Source: Daldinia sp. FL1419 (lineage: Eukaryota; Ascomycota; Sordariomycetes; Xylariales; Hypoxylaceae). From it: a stretch of 64,000 bases of DNA. Shown piece by piece: positions 48,833 to 61,587 of this stretch. The notes under the pieces were generated by a model. That model was not told the origin of the DNA, made no database searches, and saw only the letters and a program-made list of their open reading frames with translations. Position 1 is the first letter of the stretch, and the number at the start of each line of letters is the position of its first letter. A program made the translations under genes and the position numbers. The DNA is taken from contig MU623352.1 of the NCBI GenBank assembly GCA_025201765.1, forward strand, positions 62,001 to 126,000, given 5' to 3'.

Positions 48833-49433
48833 GTATGGAACGAATCGCTTTTCAATGTAAGCTCGGGCACTTTTATTAATTTCAATTAAGCCGATGTGTA
48901 GAGATTGTAAAGGAATATTCAACATTGTGGTTATTCCTGAAATTAGACGAAGTTGAGGGCTTAAGCCATAAATATTAAGAATATTGCTAGAGTTTTACTT
49001 ATTGAATACCTAGGTACCTAGTTAAGATTAGTTAGCGAAAAGTAACATTCATGACTTCAGGCCACGGTCGTGCCTCCTAAAGGTTAATGGAATTAACACC
49101 GCCATTGTAGGTAGTATAGGGGTTGTGCACGGACCAACGAGAGGTATTTAGTGCGGATAGGACTGTGGCAGTTGCATTGTGGCTACCTCATGTCATCTAT
49201 CTGTTCTAAAATGCTCTAACCTAAATGCTTGGCTCGGTGCATACTTTGACATTTGTACTTTAATACTTCTATTAATGACGAACGTCCTCATTGAAGTCTA
49301 GTTCAATATAAAGACCCACAGATCAATCAATAAGGAATCTCTATCTTTCCTGGAAAGCATGATTGTTCTCCTATTTAATGCGACGTGTTCTACAAATTCT
49401 TGAGCGAATTATTCCTATGCCTCCCACTTGGCT
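48833..49433. other. Intergenic region
   Basis: Between two same-strand genes. It contains TACCTAGGTACCTAG (about 49007-49021), part of the window-wide palindrome family. No gene seen. Confidence 0.65.
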
Positions 49434-52070
49434 ATGGATTTTGGGGATTCTGATGGCGGGGGCTTCGGCGGGGAGCAGCCGTTGAAGCCTCGAGCTCTCC
49501 CAGCCGACCTCCCCAAATCTCTAGATGATCGTAGAATTGTATCGACCGAGTTGGTCCCCGAGACAGAGATGTACGATGGCTGGCAAGGTTAGTGGCTTCA
49601 TGACGCTTGTCTGCAAGCTGAGTTGGAACATTTCCCTAGTTATCTACCTAGGTCGATAGATACTAATTGTGGCAACTTCTGTCTAGGTCAATCCCAGTTC
49701 TTGACAAGCCCTATGCTCGCGAAACCCTTACAGTTCAGCGACCTGACTCTAGACGATCCTAACTACGACGAAGACTTAACGAAGGGCATGCCCGATAGCG
49801 ATACGCGATTGATGCAAATGCTCGCAGCGCAAGCCCAACACCTCGGAGGAGAAACCTTTGGCGATGTTGAAGCCATCGCGACGGATGAAAAACTCCCAGA
49901 CGAGGAGAAGACCTCGATACTCCAGAGGGCTTTGATTATGTCTGCGAGCAATGGCGACCTTGATAACGTAAATAAAATTCTTAGTGGGAAGGCGAAGCCA
50001 TTCGTTGATATCAATGCGCCGGACGAAGAGGGAACACCAGCTTTGGTTTATGCGAGTTGCTTTGTTAGTCAAGATATGCACGTCCCACATCTATTTTTGC
50101 AATCGCTGATTTTGTCTAGGGACACGAAACGGTGGTGCAGGCTCTAGTAGATGCAGGTGTTGACGTAGACAAACAAGACCGTAACTATTGGAGCCCCTTG
50201 ATGTGGGCGATGACAAATAGACATAAGGGCATCGCGAAGATATTGTTAGACAATGGAGCATCACCGGAGGCGAAGACCTCGTCGGGGAGGACTGCTTTTG
50301 ATTTTGTTGCACCCGATAGCGAGATGTCCTTTTACTTGCATGATAACGGTTACAGCCTGGGAAATGCCGGTGTGACGGATGACTTCTACAATCCCGGCTT
50401 CTCCCAAGATAGATTTGAAGAGGAGTTGGCCGAGAACGAACTCCGTAGACGAATGATGATGGATAGTGCACGCGACCTCGAGGTTGACTTGGGTAATATG
50501 GGAATAGACGACCAGCCTGAGGTAAGTCGGTTCAACCTCAAAGAAACAGGCCGTTTGCTAACCGATTATAAAGCCTATCGATGAATTCGAAGAGGACCTA
50601 CAAGAATTCGACTGGAGTCGATGTTTGCACGACCAAATGTTTGTCTTCCAAGAAAGTGACCTGGAGAAGATGCTCGATATCGCTATCACCAACATGCAAC
50701 CTCAACGATCACCATCCCAGAAGCCTGTTCCCGCCAACATGATTTTCCTCAGCGCGCGATACGCCCACTACCATTCTAGCCACGAACTATTAGCCAAGTT
50801 GCTCGTCACTGCTCAGGATAAAATTAACGAAGTCGTTGAAGCCCACCAATGGGATATGACTATCTTAGCTTTTTGGATGTCGAACGCAACCCTGTTGCTA
50901 CACTACCTTAAGAAAGACGCCGGCTTAGTTGAGGCAACAACCGAGTTTCAAGCACAGCTTGCAGAACTCATCAACGAAATTTTCATCCTTATCGTCAGAG
51001 ATGCCGAAAGGCGGTTAGACAAAGTTCTAGACGCCGCGATGCTCGACCATGAGACTATTCCCGGTCTCGAAGATGTCACTTTCCAACACGAGTGGAAACT
51101 ATTTAAGAGAAAAAAGGAGGTCAAAGAAGAGCCCCTAGAGAAACGACTCCGGCCTCCGTCTCCGAAGCAGCGTGCCAAACCCGCCCCCCGAAATGTAACC
51201 TCCCTTCTCTCGTCTACTTTATTTGTTCTCGACCTATACGATATCCACTCAGTAATTACAGCACAGATCATATCTCAATTAATCTACTGGATCGGCGCGG
51301 AACTTTTCAATCGAATTATGAATAACAAAAAATACCTTGCAAGAACGAAGGCGATGCAGATTAGGATGAATGTTTCGGTCTTGGAAGATTGGGCTCGGTC
51401 TAATAATCGACAGCCTGAACACTTTGAACATGGAGAGACAGTCTCATCTGGAGAAACTACTATGGAAGCAGCACGGAGACACCTAGCTCCCGTCGTACAA
51501 CTCCTTCAGTGGCTACAATGTTTCTCATCTCTAGATTCGGATGATCTAGAAGCTTTGGTTGGCACACTTCAACAACTTAAGCGACTAAGTCCAGAGCAGT
51601 TGATATACGCTGCTAAAAATTATCGGCTGGAGGTAGGAGAAAAGGGGTTACCGAAGAGTGCTATGAAATACCTCGACGCGATTCGAAAAGAAGCCGCACT
51701 TAGAAAGGAGCGCAGGAAAACAGCATCGTCAATGCCGAGCGTACCATCAACGCCTGTCAGGAACACGTATGGCGGTAATAATGCGGAAACACCTGGAAGC
51801 ATATTCGGCACACCAAACCTAGATCAAGATGACGACGACGACGAGATACCAGACGGAATTAATCTCGATCCGTCCTTGATGCTACCATTCACACTACCGA
51901 CAGTCACAGATATGCTTGTTTCTTACGGAGCCGGATTTGGAGGAGTCAATAGGGAACGTGAGAGGAAGTATATCCCAACGATCCCACCAGAGTTTCTCGA
52001 TAAGCTAGAAAGTAGCGGCCCAAGTCGACCAATATTTGGCGAAAAAGATTGGGAGAATGAAGAAGTCTGA
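49434..52070 (+). CDS. Ankyrin-repeat and DIL-domain protein
   Basis: Four exons: 49434-49587, 49687-50063, 50120-50521 and 50574-52070, giving 809 residues in one frame. After an acidic, disordered start (MDFGDSDGGGFGG) there are two to three ankyrin repeats (about residues 115-240; SASNGDLDNVNKIL, TVVQALVDAGVDVDKQD, SPLMWAMTNRHKGIAKILL). An acidic linker leads to FDWSRCLHDQMFVF and a large helical region (about 330-650) resembling the DIL (dilute) domain of class V myosin tails, with NATLLLHYLK, LYDIHSVITAQIISQLIYWIG and RRHLAPVVQLLQWLQCF. No motor domain is present. The C-terminus is S/T/P- and D-rich, then ends with FGEKDWENEEV. Fungi have such ankyrin-DIL proteins; a role in polarised transport is inferred only from the domain. 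Treating the frames separately would split one gene into two or three. Confidence 0.9.
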
Positions 52071-53325
52071 CGGCCTGACGGATGATGATTCACAAAGCGG
52101 TCAGCGAATAGAAGACCCCGTATAATTCGGGCCAGCTCAACATGCATGACGTTCTACTCATCACAAGCAACGTACCGAATAGGTTGACAAGGCCGAAATC
52201 TGTCGCGTTGGCGCCAACAGAAGGGGTCATAGATGCGATAATAAACCTTATGCAAGCTGCAAGGGACGAACGCGTGGTTCAGGGGATGCTAAGGGTTCAA
52301 CTGCATATCACGTACAGGAGAGGCGTCGGGATGAATAAGATAAAAACCAGTTAAATGCCTCGAGAGTTGGTATTAGTGCATTCTACCACAGAGGGCTGGA
52401 CACGACTTGATTAACTATTGGAAGATGATATCAATTGGAGGGATGCATAATAGATATGGACATATTCGAAGACAGGGAAGAAGAGATAAAATTTATCTTT
52501 TTCCAAAGGGCTTCGCGACCGTCTGACTGTGCTCAAAATTTTCAATTTTCAATGTCAAAAATGTCGTGGCCGTTATCTAGCGGACCTATTCAATACTAGA
52601 CAGCCAATGGCGTTTACTCTTTTTACCTGAGACCTTTTATGTAGTTTGTAATGCGGTCAGGAAAGGTGCAGACCCAACGGCTGCCAACCGTCGCGCGTTT
52701 TCGGTATTCCCTTGCTGGGAAATATCCAATCGAGTTGGAGCAATTCTCCCAGGTTCGCATAAGGGGTTTACCGACCACCAGCCAATTTTTGTTCGGTCTT
52801 GGCAGTTGTTGCGAAATTGAACAACAGTAACAGCGACGACGATAGGTGATTAGCTAGGTACGTGCCTAGCTAGCTACGTTGCGCGAATACTTTGAGCGAT
52901 CAAAGATCAAACCCGAGAGGTTTTAAGAAAGAATGCTGGGCTTTGAATGGTTATATTCGGGTTCGGACTTGTCTGAATATAGAAAGTAAAATTTTCTCTT
53001 CTTTTTCTTGTCTTCCACGAGTGGCCTCGGCATCGAGCAGACGGTTACATAGTAAGCTTACCTGGGTAGGTACATAAGAGAGGTTTGAGAGTGTTCGCGA
53101 TAGATTGGAATTCGGGGAAATCTCTGGGACCCCGCGCATATTTCATTTAATTGGTGGCGGTCGATAGATGGACTTTTTGAGGGGGAGGGCTGGGTAAAAT
53201 GGACACGTCAATAGGTTGTTACTCTTACCTACACAGGGAGTTTTCTGAGGCCGGAGTCGTTGGACCCGCGGGATTATTCTGTTTTGATCGCGGTCTTTTG
53301 GTTGCGGTCGTGGAGGACGGTCTGG

Positions 53326-53328
<3 letters not shown>

Positions 53329-53384
<56 letters not shown>
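53329..53384. repeat. 56-base poly(T) tract
   Basis: Uninterrupted T run. It could be a poly(A) tail of an integrated retroposed sequence read on the other strand, or simple slippage. I found no recognisable element on either side. The length may be inaccurate in the assembly. Confidence 0.9.
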
Positions 53385-54720
53385 CACACGTAGACCGTTT
53401 CCTGGTCACCCGTGGGAGTGACGTACAAGCTTTACTCGACTGGACTGCTTTACCCCGCCGAGATGGGTGAGTGTTTACCATGTTGGTATGTTTGTGTGTG
53501 TATTGTATGACGGTATTTTGGAGTTTTGGTAGAATAGACAAAAATAGAGAGGTGGATAGTATGCAAAGTAGGTGGCTATCGTGAAATCGGATAACCCTCT
53601 TTACCAGCCCTTTTTTCCCATTCTTTTTACCCTCCGCTCCCGACTCGGCTAACCTGAGGTCGATCCTGGGATCTCGCATCTATACACGGACCAATGAGAA
53701 GGGGGAATAAGGTGACCCCCGGTACTACTGGACGATTTTCAACATGTTTCCGACTGCTCTGAGCTCCAATTACGTGGGACACACTTCAGGATGAACGGAG
53801 CGATACTGGGTATACAACCTACTTCATCGATTAGGAAACTTCGAAGGCGCGGACAGGCGGAGCGAATAGAGTAATTCATCAACTTCGAGAAGCTCTGCCG
53901 TAACTCTGCCATAACCCACTTGGCTCCCTAAAGGTACTATGTAATGGACCGTAATGGAGTGTACGTCCTATGTTAAAGACTTCCTTGTGCGGGGATTTGA
54001 CGGGACTAAAAGTCGGGGTCGGCGAACGAGAATCCAGACCTTCCTCAACTTACACACATCGAGACGCACTCGGACACACTTTACACTTCTCACATGGTGC
54101 TAGTCTTGTTCTTTCGGAAGCCGGTTGTTGTAATATAGGGTCGTATGACCCCATGCATGCATTACCTAAGGGTTGAAGGGCAGAAAAGACTCACACAGCA
54201 CTGCATACCTAGGTAATAATCCGATCGTAAGAGAGAAGTGACCTTGGTGGATTGGGCAGGTAGACAAGACTACGGTAGCGTGTTGTGTTCGGTTAAGAGT
54301 AACGTAGTAAGTAGACCGCTAGATACCTCCTATCCATTTTCAGTCACTATTCCACTTTGAAATATACATGGGATGAGAATTATCTAACCTACCTAAGGCG
54401 GGGATGAGTCCATCGAGAAGCATAAAAGGGGCCAGTTTTAAAAAATAAAAATAAAAATCAAGGAGTGAGCAAAGTACGGTGCGTGACCGCCTCCGGCTTT
54501 GAAATTGTCGGTCTAGGATAGAAAAGTGCCGCGGTTTGGCCAATGCTAAAAATCGTAGCGGGCCAAGCTGGGAACAAAGTGGAAACTTGTGTCTCTCATT
54601 CCAACCAATTGGGATAAACCGTAATGGATGGTTGTAAAGTTGAATGATGTGCATCACTTTCTATTGACGCCTTTCGGGACCTAGCAAAAAGAAAGAAGAA
54701 AACAGAGAACAAGAAACAAG

Positions 54721-54746
54721 AAAAAAAAAAAAAAAAAAAAAAAAAA
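54721..54746. repeat. 26-base poly(A) tract
   Basis: Uninterrupted A run preceded by purine-rich sequence; no coding potential. Confidence 0.9.
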
Positions 54747-55767
54747 GATCCTCCCGTACATTAGTACCGGTCGTAGAGGTACCGGCCATGGGTCACGGTG
54801 CTAAATGGAATTCGCTTCCGCCACGACAACCCGCTTGCATGCTGGCCAGATCAGATGAACCGTGGCCCCAGAAGAATTGTTATACCCAAGACAAACATAT
54901 TAAAGCAACCGGCCCCCCGGCTAGTTGTTTAAGTGCGTATAGAAAAAAAAAGAAGTGGGATTTGAAAAAATAAAAATAAAAAGTGAGTAATATAAAGTAT
55001 ACATATAATCACATATATACTACATATATTGTACGTTGCTTACCTTAGAAACGCAAGGTATTCGGTATTCGGTTAGAGATACGCTTTATTATACTCGATG
55101 TTGTTTGCAGAACCACGGCCGTTCCCTCGTGTAAAAATCGTTGTAAGTCACTAACGACCCTTAGTATTTCCCGATTCGTCTTTAAAGTCAATAAATTGAG
55201 TTTTACCACACCACATCTATCGAAAAAGAAGGTACGAGTCGGAAGCCTGCCAAACTTGTCCAAGGAGTTTGCTGAGCTGTATTCGACCCATATTTTCCAT
55301 TTCGATATACACCTTTTCTTCTTTTTCGTTAATTGACTCTTCCCTGCCACTTTTTTCGACATTCCCTCCATCCTCGTCGATCCCCTAAGAAAGTTGCAAA
55401 TTGCGCTAACATATAACTACTTACTTATAGTCGTGTAAGTGGTGGACGAAGTTGGTCGCTTGACAACGGGTTGTACATATTTTTCACCATTACCTTTTGA
55501 GTTTCGATTTTTGCAAAAGCAAGGCGTCTCTTCTGCGTTGTTTCCCTTTTGAAAAAAAAGGGGGGTGTATAAGAAAAGAGCCTATCTTGGGCTAATTGGC
55601 TGCTTGTCAAGCCTTACTGCGGTTGCTGGCAGCTCATTTCCCCCCCATTATTGTCACACCAAGCACGATATCGCTAATTGCGCGAAAATCGAAAATCGAA
55701 AATTGTTACGGACGCAGGCGAATTTTGTATTCCTTTGATATAACATTCAATAACCCAGTCAGCCACA

Positions 55768-58700
55768 ATGTTCGGAGTTACACCACACGCGGTGCCATAC
55801 ATAGCACCGCAAGCACCCCCCAAGGCCACAAATGTCCGAACTAAGAGCAGGTCCTCAAGTCTTGTTCCTTTTAGAGATGACTCTAAGTTGGTAGCGTTTC
55901 GGTACGATCAAACCGTTCAGGCAGAGCCACCTATACCAATCCCACCACCTCGATCTTCTCGTCGTCCGCCACCCCGTCCTATTTCGTGCAATTCAGCTCG
56001 TATTCCCATCGTCATACCGCCACCACGTCCCCCTCCACCCACAGAACAGCACCCGGCGTTAAGGACTATCAGCAGTCCACGGACAGTCGTAGATGTGAGA
56101 AAGCGGGATTCCTGTCACTCGCCGACTACCCCTTCGAGCTCATGGACCATTCGCGAGGATAGTGAAACGGATGACGAAGACCCCTTTGCTTACGAAAACG
56201 TCAAAAAGTTTGGGGAGATTAGGCCCCTCCAACTAACAACTCGTTCGGCATCACCTTCTCTTTACTCACGTCAAGAGGAACGAATAAGCGAATCCCATAG
56301 CAGGGCTAGCGCTCCTTCACCAGCCTTATCAGACGGCGATACTGTTTCACCAACATCTCCTACAACTCCACCTTCTAATTTTTCAAAGAGGTTTGCGAGA
56401 AGTTTTAGTTTGCGATCAAATTCATCGAAATCATCGTTTTCTAAGATGAGGCGATTACGAAAGAAAGTTGGAGGAGGAAATGCAAGTAATGCAAATGATG
56501 GGGTACCGTGCGCTACTGATAACAACCCCAACCCCGGTTATCCAGCTAGCCAGTCAGGTCACTCGGGCCACTCAGTTAGTTATCCAGCCGGTTATCCACT
56601 AAATGGCCAAAACGAACAGGACGATTCGGCGCCTAAATCCCCTAGCGGCAGATTTTCACCAGTGCCTGACCCCCATGATTCCCCAGTTATTTCAACCACT
56701 ATCCCCACCGAGAGATTGCTAGAAGATGATTTTATGACCCAGCTGTCCTTCTCTAAGCGTGGCAGCCTCATTTTTGGCGCCAAGCATTCGCGCAAATCTA
56801 TTAAGAATTTGGCCACGATGGCGGAACAACACGGCAGCGTTAGTAATGGTATCTCCGGTGCCGATCGACCTAGAGAACCACGCGCTTTTCCTTTAGTACC
56901 GACACGCGAAAAGATTTCCGATGCTTCTGCTGCCGTCGCCGTCGCCGGTTCGAGCGCCAAAGAACCCGCCAAAATCTCAGGGGCTACCGCCGACAACGCC
57001 TTGACCAGCACGCCATCCACACCGCGCCGACCACCCCCAAGTGTTCGGGTAATATCTGCTGAGGCGGAGAAGGAATCTCAAAAGGTGAGATCGCTCTATG
57101 AATCCGGGGAAGATGTCAAGTGGGAGGAGGGCGCGAGACACTCGTCCATTGATGAGCGTATCCAGCCCTCAGCAGAAAGCCCGTCAGAAGAGAATGCGAA
57201 TGATGCGTACGGTTTCCTTATATATCCGACATCTTTAAACCTTTGATAATGCTGACAAGCCGTTCTCTCTTAATATAGGCCAAACGACCCGGCTGGACGC
57301 CCTACTCCAACCTCGGTTTCTACTTCGTCGCCACAAGATAAGGACGTAAGACGCGAATATGAGTTGGCAGGAGGGATTGAAGATTGGGAAGGAGTGCAGG
57401 TCGAAGATGTCGATCGTTACGGTTTCATTTCAGTTCAACAGCCGCAAGATTCGCGGCCGTCGTCGCCCACCGAAACCACGTCGGTCCATTTTTCAATGCG
57501 CAAGCAGCGAAACGTTCTGGTTCGGAAAGAAACGGCATCACATTCGTTAAGAGTTAGAAGCGGTCCTAGTAGGAAGATGTCGGCCCGTTCGTTGAATACG
57601 CAGGCGTCGGAATTATCTACCGCCTCGCATCGTTCCGCTCTTTCGGCTTCCATCCGCCAAGCCACAAACCTGTTACCGCATAACAGGGACAGGAGATTAC
57701 TAGACGAAGCTGGGGACATCCTTGCAACGCATCCAGGCCTATCACACATTACCGAGGACGGGTCAGCCGAGAGGAAGCTAGTCGAGTCGAAGCTGAAGGA
57801 GACGCAAAGGGCTGAAAAGTGGCGGAGGATGGCTACAGTAGTTAAAACGGGCGCAGACGGCCAAGGGATGGTGTTTGAGTTTGATCTAAAGCACCCTAAG
57901 CTGACCAAACGGGTATGGAAGGGCATCCCTGATTGCTGGCGGGCGGCAGCTTGGTACTCGTTCCTCAATTCCGCCGCCAAGGCCAGCAGCGAACCGTTTG
58001 CTACAGAGGAGGAAATCAAGGATAGTTACCACCGGCTAATTGACGAGCCGTCGCCGGATGACGGGCAGATTGATTTGGACGTACCCAGGACGATTAATCA
58101 ACACATTATGTTCAGGAAGAGGTACCGTGGCGGTCAGCGTTTGCTTTTCCGAGTCCTACACTCCCTGTCCCTTTATTATCCCGATACGGGCTACGTCCAA
58201 GGCATGGCTCCGTTGGCGGCAACGTTCCTGAGCTATTTCGACGAGGAGACGTGTTTCGTAATGCTAGTGCGGTTGTGGAAGTATCGTGGTCTCAATCGAA
58301 TGTATGGTTCTGGATTCGTGGACTTGATAGAGGCTTTGAAAGACTTTGAGCGCGATTGGTTGTCTAGTAGAGACGTCGCTGAGAAACTTGTAGGTTCCCA
58401 ATTATTCTTGATTGACCCTATTTCAACTAACATTTTGCTAGACGGAGCTCTGCATTGACCCAACTGCGTACGCTACCAAGTGGTATTTAACCCTCTTCAA
58501 TTTATCGATACCATTTCCCGTTCAGCTTCGTGTATGGGATGCATTTATCCTACTTGGCTCTTCGCCAGAGCAAACTTATAGCTCCACGCCAAATGGAGAT
58601 ACTCCGGAGCCCTCGTCCAAGGGGCTCGAAATTCTCCACGCAACTAGTCTCGCTATCATAGACACTCTCCGGCCCACGCTGCTGGACTCTGATTTCGAAA

Positions 58701-58798
58701 ATGCTATGAAGTCTCTTACTTCCTGGGTTCCTATCAAGGACGAACAAGGATTTATGGAACTCGTTCAGCTAGAGTATAGACGACATCAGAGCAGATAA
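55768..58798 (+). CDS. TBC-domain Rab GTPase-activating protein
   Basis: Three exons: 55768-57206, 57279-58389 and 58442-58798, giving 968 residues. The first donor is GTACGG (57207), because the alternative GTTTCC four bases later would break the frame; the last intron is 52 bp and contains an in-frame stop if not removed. The first 480 residues are P/S/T-rich and disordered, with several proline-rich runs (IPPPRSSRRPPPRP). The TBC domain (about 660-930) has IPDCWRAAAW, the arginine finger in IDLDVPRT (R750), the glutamine finger in GYVQGM (Q787) and LTELCIDPTAYATKWYLTLF. Both catalytic residues are present, so it should stimulate GTP hydrolysis by a Rab protein. It resembles the fungal Gyp/Msb group involved in polarised secretion; the Rab target is not known. 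Confidence 0.95.
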
Positions 58799-60394
58799 AG
58801 ACGCATGGGAGGCCAGAGAGCACGTCTGGCACATTACCTAATCGAGATCTGAAGTTTATGAACTTTTAGGTCTACCATGGCTCTACACGCCGCCTTTCTT
58901 AATTTGCTCTGGGATGGCTTTCCAGTAGGGAAGGGAAGGGATTCGAGCGGAGTCCGTGATACCGGTTTGCAGGCCAACCGCTACGTTGGCTACCTAATTT
59001 CCAAACAATCTAACCTACATCGCCCAGGCCGCGACAAGGGTCTGAATTTTAGCATCCGAATTTCCTTTGTGCTTCGAAGGAGCGCTGGTGAATGTTTGTC
59101 GCCCTATTTTTGGCCCGGGCCACGAGGCGGAGAGCTTTTCTGGAGACGCTGATGGATGGTTGTTGTCGCATTATACCCCCTACGCATTCGAATGGATTGT
59201 TGCTGTCGAACGGACGATGAAAGGACGTCCGGCTTATTACTACTACTACCGCTGCTACTATTGCTACACTTATTACTTTACACTATACATATTTTAATAC
59301 CGTGCGGCTTCGTTGAGGTCGTACCGACTATACCCCATACCCCCCTACAGGAGCGTCCTTGGACTTTGCTTGTTCCGGAGCTACCTTGGTTACCTTGGCT
59401 ACCACATACCACCCTACGATAGTACGAATTTGAAATACCTAATTTACCTTTCCCTGATAATATCAGACTTAGAAATTTGCTCGAGTGAATCTGCTTATGC
59501 TTGTGCTCGTGTTTGAAGTTGTTGTAAACTGCCTTGGTATTTATATTGTTTTCACTGACATAAGCATGACGTACGTTCCATTCAATCGAGCATCGCAGTT
59601 GATTATCATTGTATCATTGCTAATTTGCAAACGCACGAAATTCTCCGTAGGTTCGTTCCCGGTGCAACCGTCCGATCTATATACCACTCAAGCCTACGAG
59701 CGGTCCGTGATACAGCCGCGGGATGAGCTGCTCTGGATCCGAGGGCGTGATTCCACGGCGCTGGGTGGATGGGCTTTCCACAGTGTCGGGTTTGGTGTTG
59801 GTGAGTTTTGGGTACATGGGTAAATGTATTTGCGTTGCACGGATACGGGCACGCGGCTCGGTGTTCATGCCATTGTTACTTGTGATCGTGGCGATTGGCG
59901 ACGGGTGAGGGACTAGGGTTTGTTCGACGTTTTTTGTGTACAAGGTCTATAAGTAGAAGACGAGGTAAGGAGGTACATAAGTAGGTGGCTGAGTATATGA
60001 TTTACATTATACATAAGGACTCAGCCTCGATGGGAACGCTCAGCTGGTTCGATTACATAAAGGAAGAACAGTACGTATAAGTTTTGATAGGTTATGATAG
60101 GATAGGATGGTAGTTGTACTACCTAACTTACCCAAATATTCGCTACGTCAGTCCCTTCCTAGCGACGGGCGAAGGAAGCGAAGGAGCGCGCGGGATAAGG
60201 AGGTACTCTCGTGACTGGTTTTGGGCGTATTCTTTTCTTGAAAATACACTCATCACCCGGATATCTAAAAATTTAAGTTTTCTCGTGTTAATCCATTATT
60301 TCTCAATTCATTTTGGTCTTTATTCCAACGAGTATTCCGGAAGTGTCTCATTGAGCATATCAGGAATCGGGAATCATCAGTGACAAATTACGAC
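58799..60394. other. Intergenic region
   Basis: 3' region of the TBC gene and promoter of the next gene. A few frames of 60-112 codons occur on both strands; none has features that convince me. A run of TACTAC/TATTAC codon-like repeats lies at about 59237-59282. Confidence 0.6.
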
Positions 60395-61177
60395 ATGGCG
60401 TCTCACCTAAAGGGGGAAAATGACGATCCGCCGCCGTACTCGGAACGTCCGACGGACGGGCATACAACACAAGTGGCAGCGAGTTCCAGCGCGGCCCAGG
60501 TACTTCCTCCCCCGTTCTCACCCCAACCTCTGATCCCCCGGCAATTCCCGCCCGCGTTCAACCTGTACATGACGACGCGGCGGCACTACTTCATCGGCGA
60601 GCACCAGACGCACCCGCTGTACGCGGTGGTGCTCAGCCCGCGGTACTCGCCGCAGCCGGACGTCGTGCTGCACGGCGGGCCGGGGGAGCACACGCGCGCG
60701 CTGGCGGTCGTCGACAGGGACTTGATGGTTGCGCTGCCGCCGCTGGCGGGGGCGGGGGGGCGAAGGGTGGAGGAGAGGTTCGAGGCGCATGGCTTGGGGG
60801 ATAATACGGTTGTGTTTACGATCGAGACGGGGCCCGGGGGGAGACGCGAGGCGTTTGAGTGGAGGCGGAGTAGAGGGGAGGAGGTTAGGGTGCTGGGGGG
60901 GAGGGAGAGGGGGTGGAAGTTGGTGAGGTTGAGGACGGATGCGCCGACCGGGTTGGGGGGCCAAGGACGGGCGGTGTTTGGAGGGGGCGCGACGGCGGGG
61001 GATGGGAGGGAGGTGGTGGCCGTGTGGGCGTGGGCGACGATGAGCCTGACGAAGAAACTCCGGTTTAGGTTCCTTGGGTCCGGCGCGAGCGGCGTGTTGG
61101 GGGAGAGGTGGGCGGTTATGGCGGTTGTGACGGCGCTGTGGAGTTTCGAGAGGGAGAGGAGGTTTAATGAGGACTAG
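60395..61177 (+). CDS. LURP-one/tubby-C-like protein (tentative)
   Basis: Single exon, 260 residues. The frame opens at a GTG five codons earlier; the first ATG is at 60395 (MASHLKGENDDPPPYSERP). The PPPY motif near the N-terminus could bind WW domains of ubiquitin ligases. After a proline-rich start, the rest alternates strands in the manner of a beta-barrel: FNLYMTTRRHYFIGEH, HPLYAVVLSPRY, PDVVLHGGP, LAVVDRDLMVALPPL, then TVVFTIETGPGGRREAFEWRRS and REVVAVWAWATMSLTKKLRFRFLG, and it ends VVTALWSFERERRF. This layout fits the LURP-one/tubby-C-like fold common in fungi. The coding strand is extremely G-rich in the 3' half. The fold call is inference; no enzymatic motif is seen. Confidence 0.75.
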   Translation: MASHLKGENDDPPPYSERPTDGHTTQVAASSSAAQVLPPPFSPQPLIPRQFPPAFNLYMTTRRHYFIGEHQTHPLYAVVLSPRYSPQPDVVLHGGPGEHTRALAVVDRDLMVALPPLAGAGGRRVEERFEAHGLGDNTVVFTIETGPGGRREAFEWRRSRGEEVRVLGGRERGWKLVRLRTDAPTGLGGQGRAVFGGGATAGDGREVVAVWAWATMSLTKKLRFRFLGSGASGVLGERWAVMAVVTALWSFERERRFNED

Positions 61178-61587
61178 GTAGGGGGTGGGGAGGATAGGGA
61201 AGGGAGAAAGGGAAAAAGGGAATAAGGGCTGTTGTCCGGAATTTGGCGCTATTTTGATACCTTATACCCTGCGGAATAGATTGATCTGAGCTTACAACAA
61301 TGTGAACATCTTGGTGTCTTTTCCCAAGTCGAGAACGTTTTAAGAGCGGTCCTTATTGAGAGATAATCGGTGCTCGCTGCAATTACCTCGGTCCTGGATA
61401 ACCTTAGGTACCTATGTTGGTGTCTATAAGTTGAGGTAAAGAGGATCTAGGTCTTCTATGAGCCTGGTCACGATATTCATAGTTGGGAGTAATTAATAAT
61501 AGCGATAAAACTTCACACTACATAATCTATTACCATGAATTACTCAACTTGGTATATCCTAAATGAACTTACTTCAAGGCTGGATCC
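61178..61587. other. Convergent intergenic region
   Basis: 3' regions of the LURP-like gene (+) and the monooxygenase gene (-). A G/A-rich stretch directly follows the LURP stop. No gene seen. Confidence 0.7.

Larger units (their letters stand above)
52071..55767. other. 3.7-kb gene-free region
   Basis: No supportable gene. It contains a 56-base T run (53329-53384), a 26-base A run (54721-54746) and several purine-rich tracts. Short frames across the T run are artefacts of the homopolymer. The region just before 55767 should be promoter and leader of the TBC gene. Confidence 0.6.

Noticed and set aside
50625..52070. Separate gene for the DIL part
   Set aside because: Joins the ankyrin exons in frame through a 52-bp intron (50522-50573) with standard splice signals.
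59485..59943. Overlapping frames of 112 (+) and 88 (-) codons downstream of the TBC gene
   Set aside because: Overlap each other on opposite strands, with no motif; more likely 3' region of the RabGAP gene.
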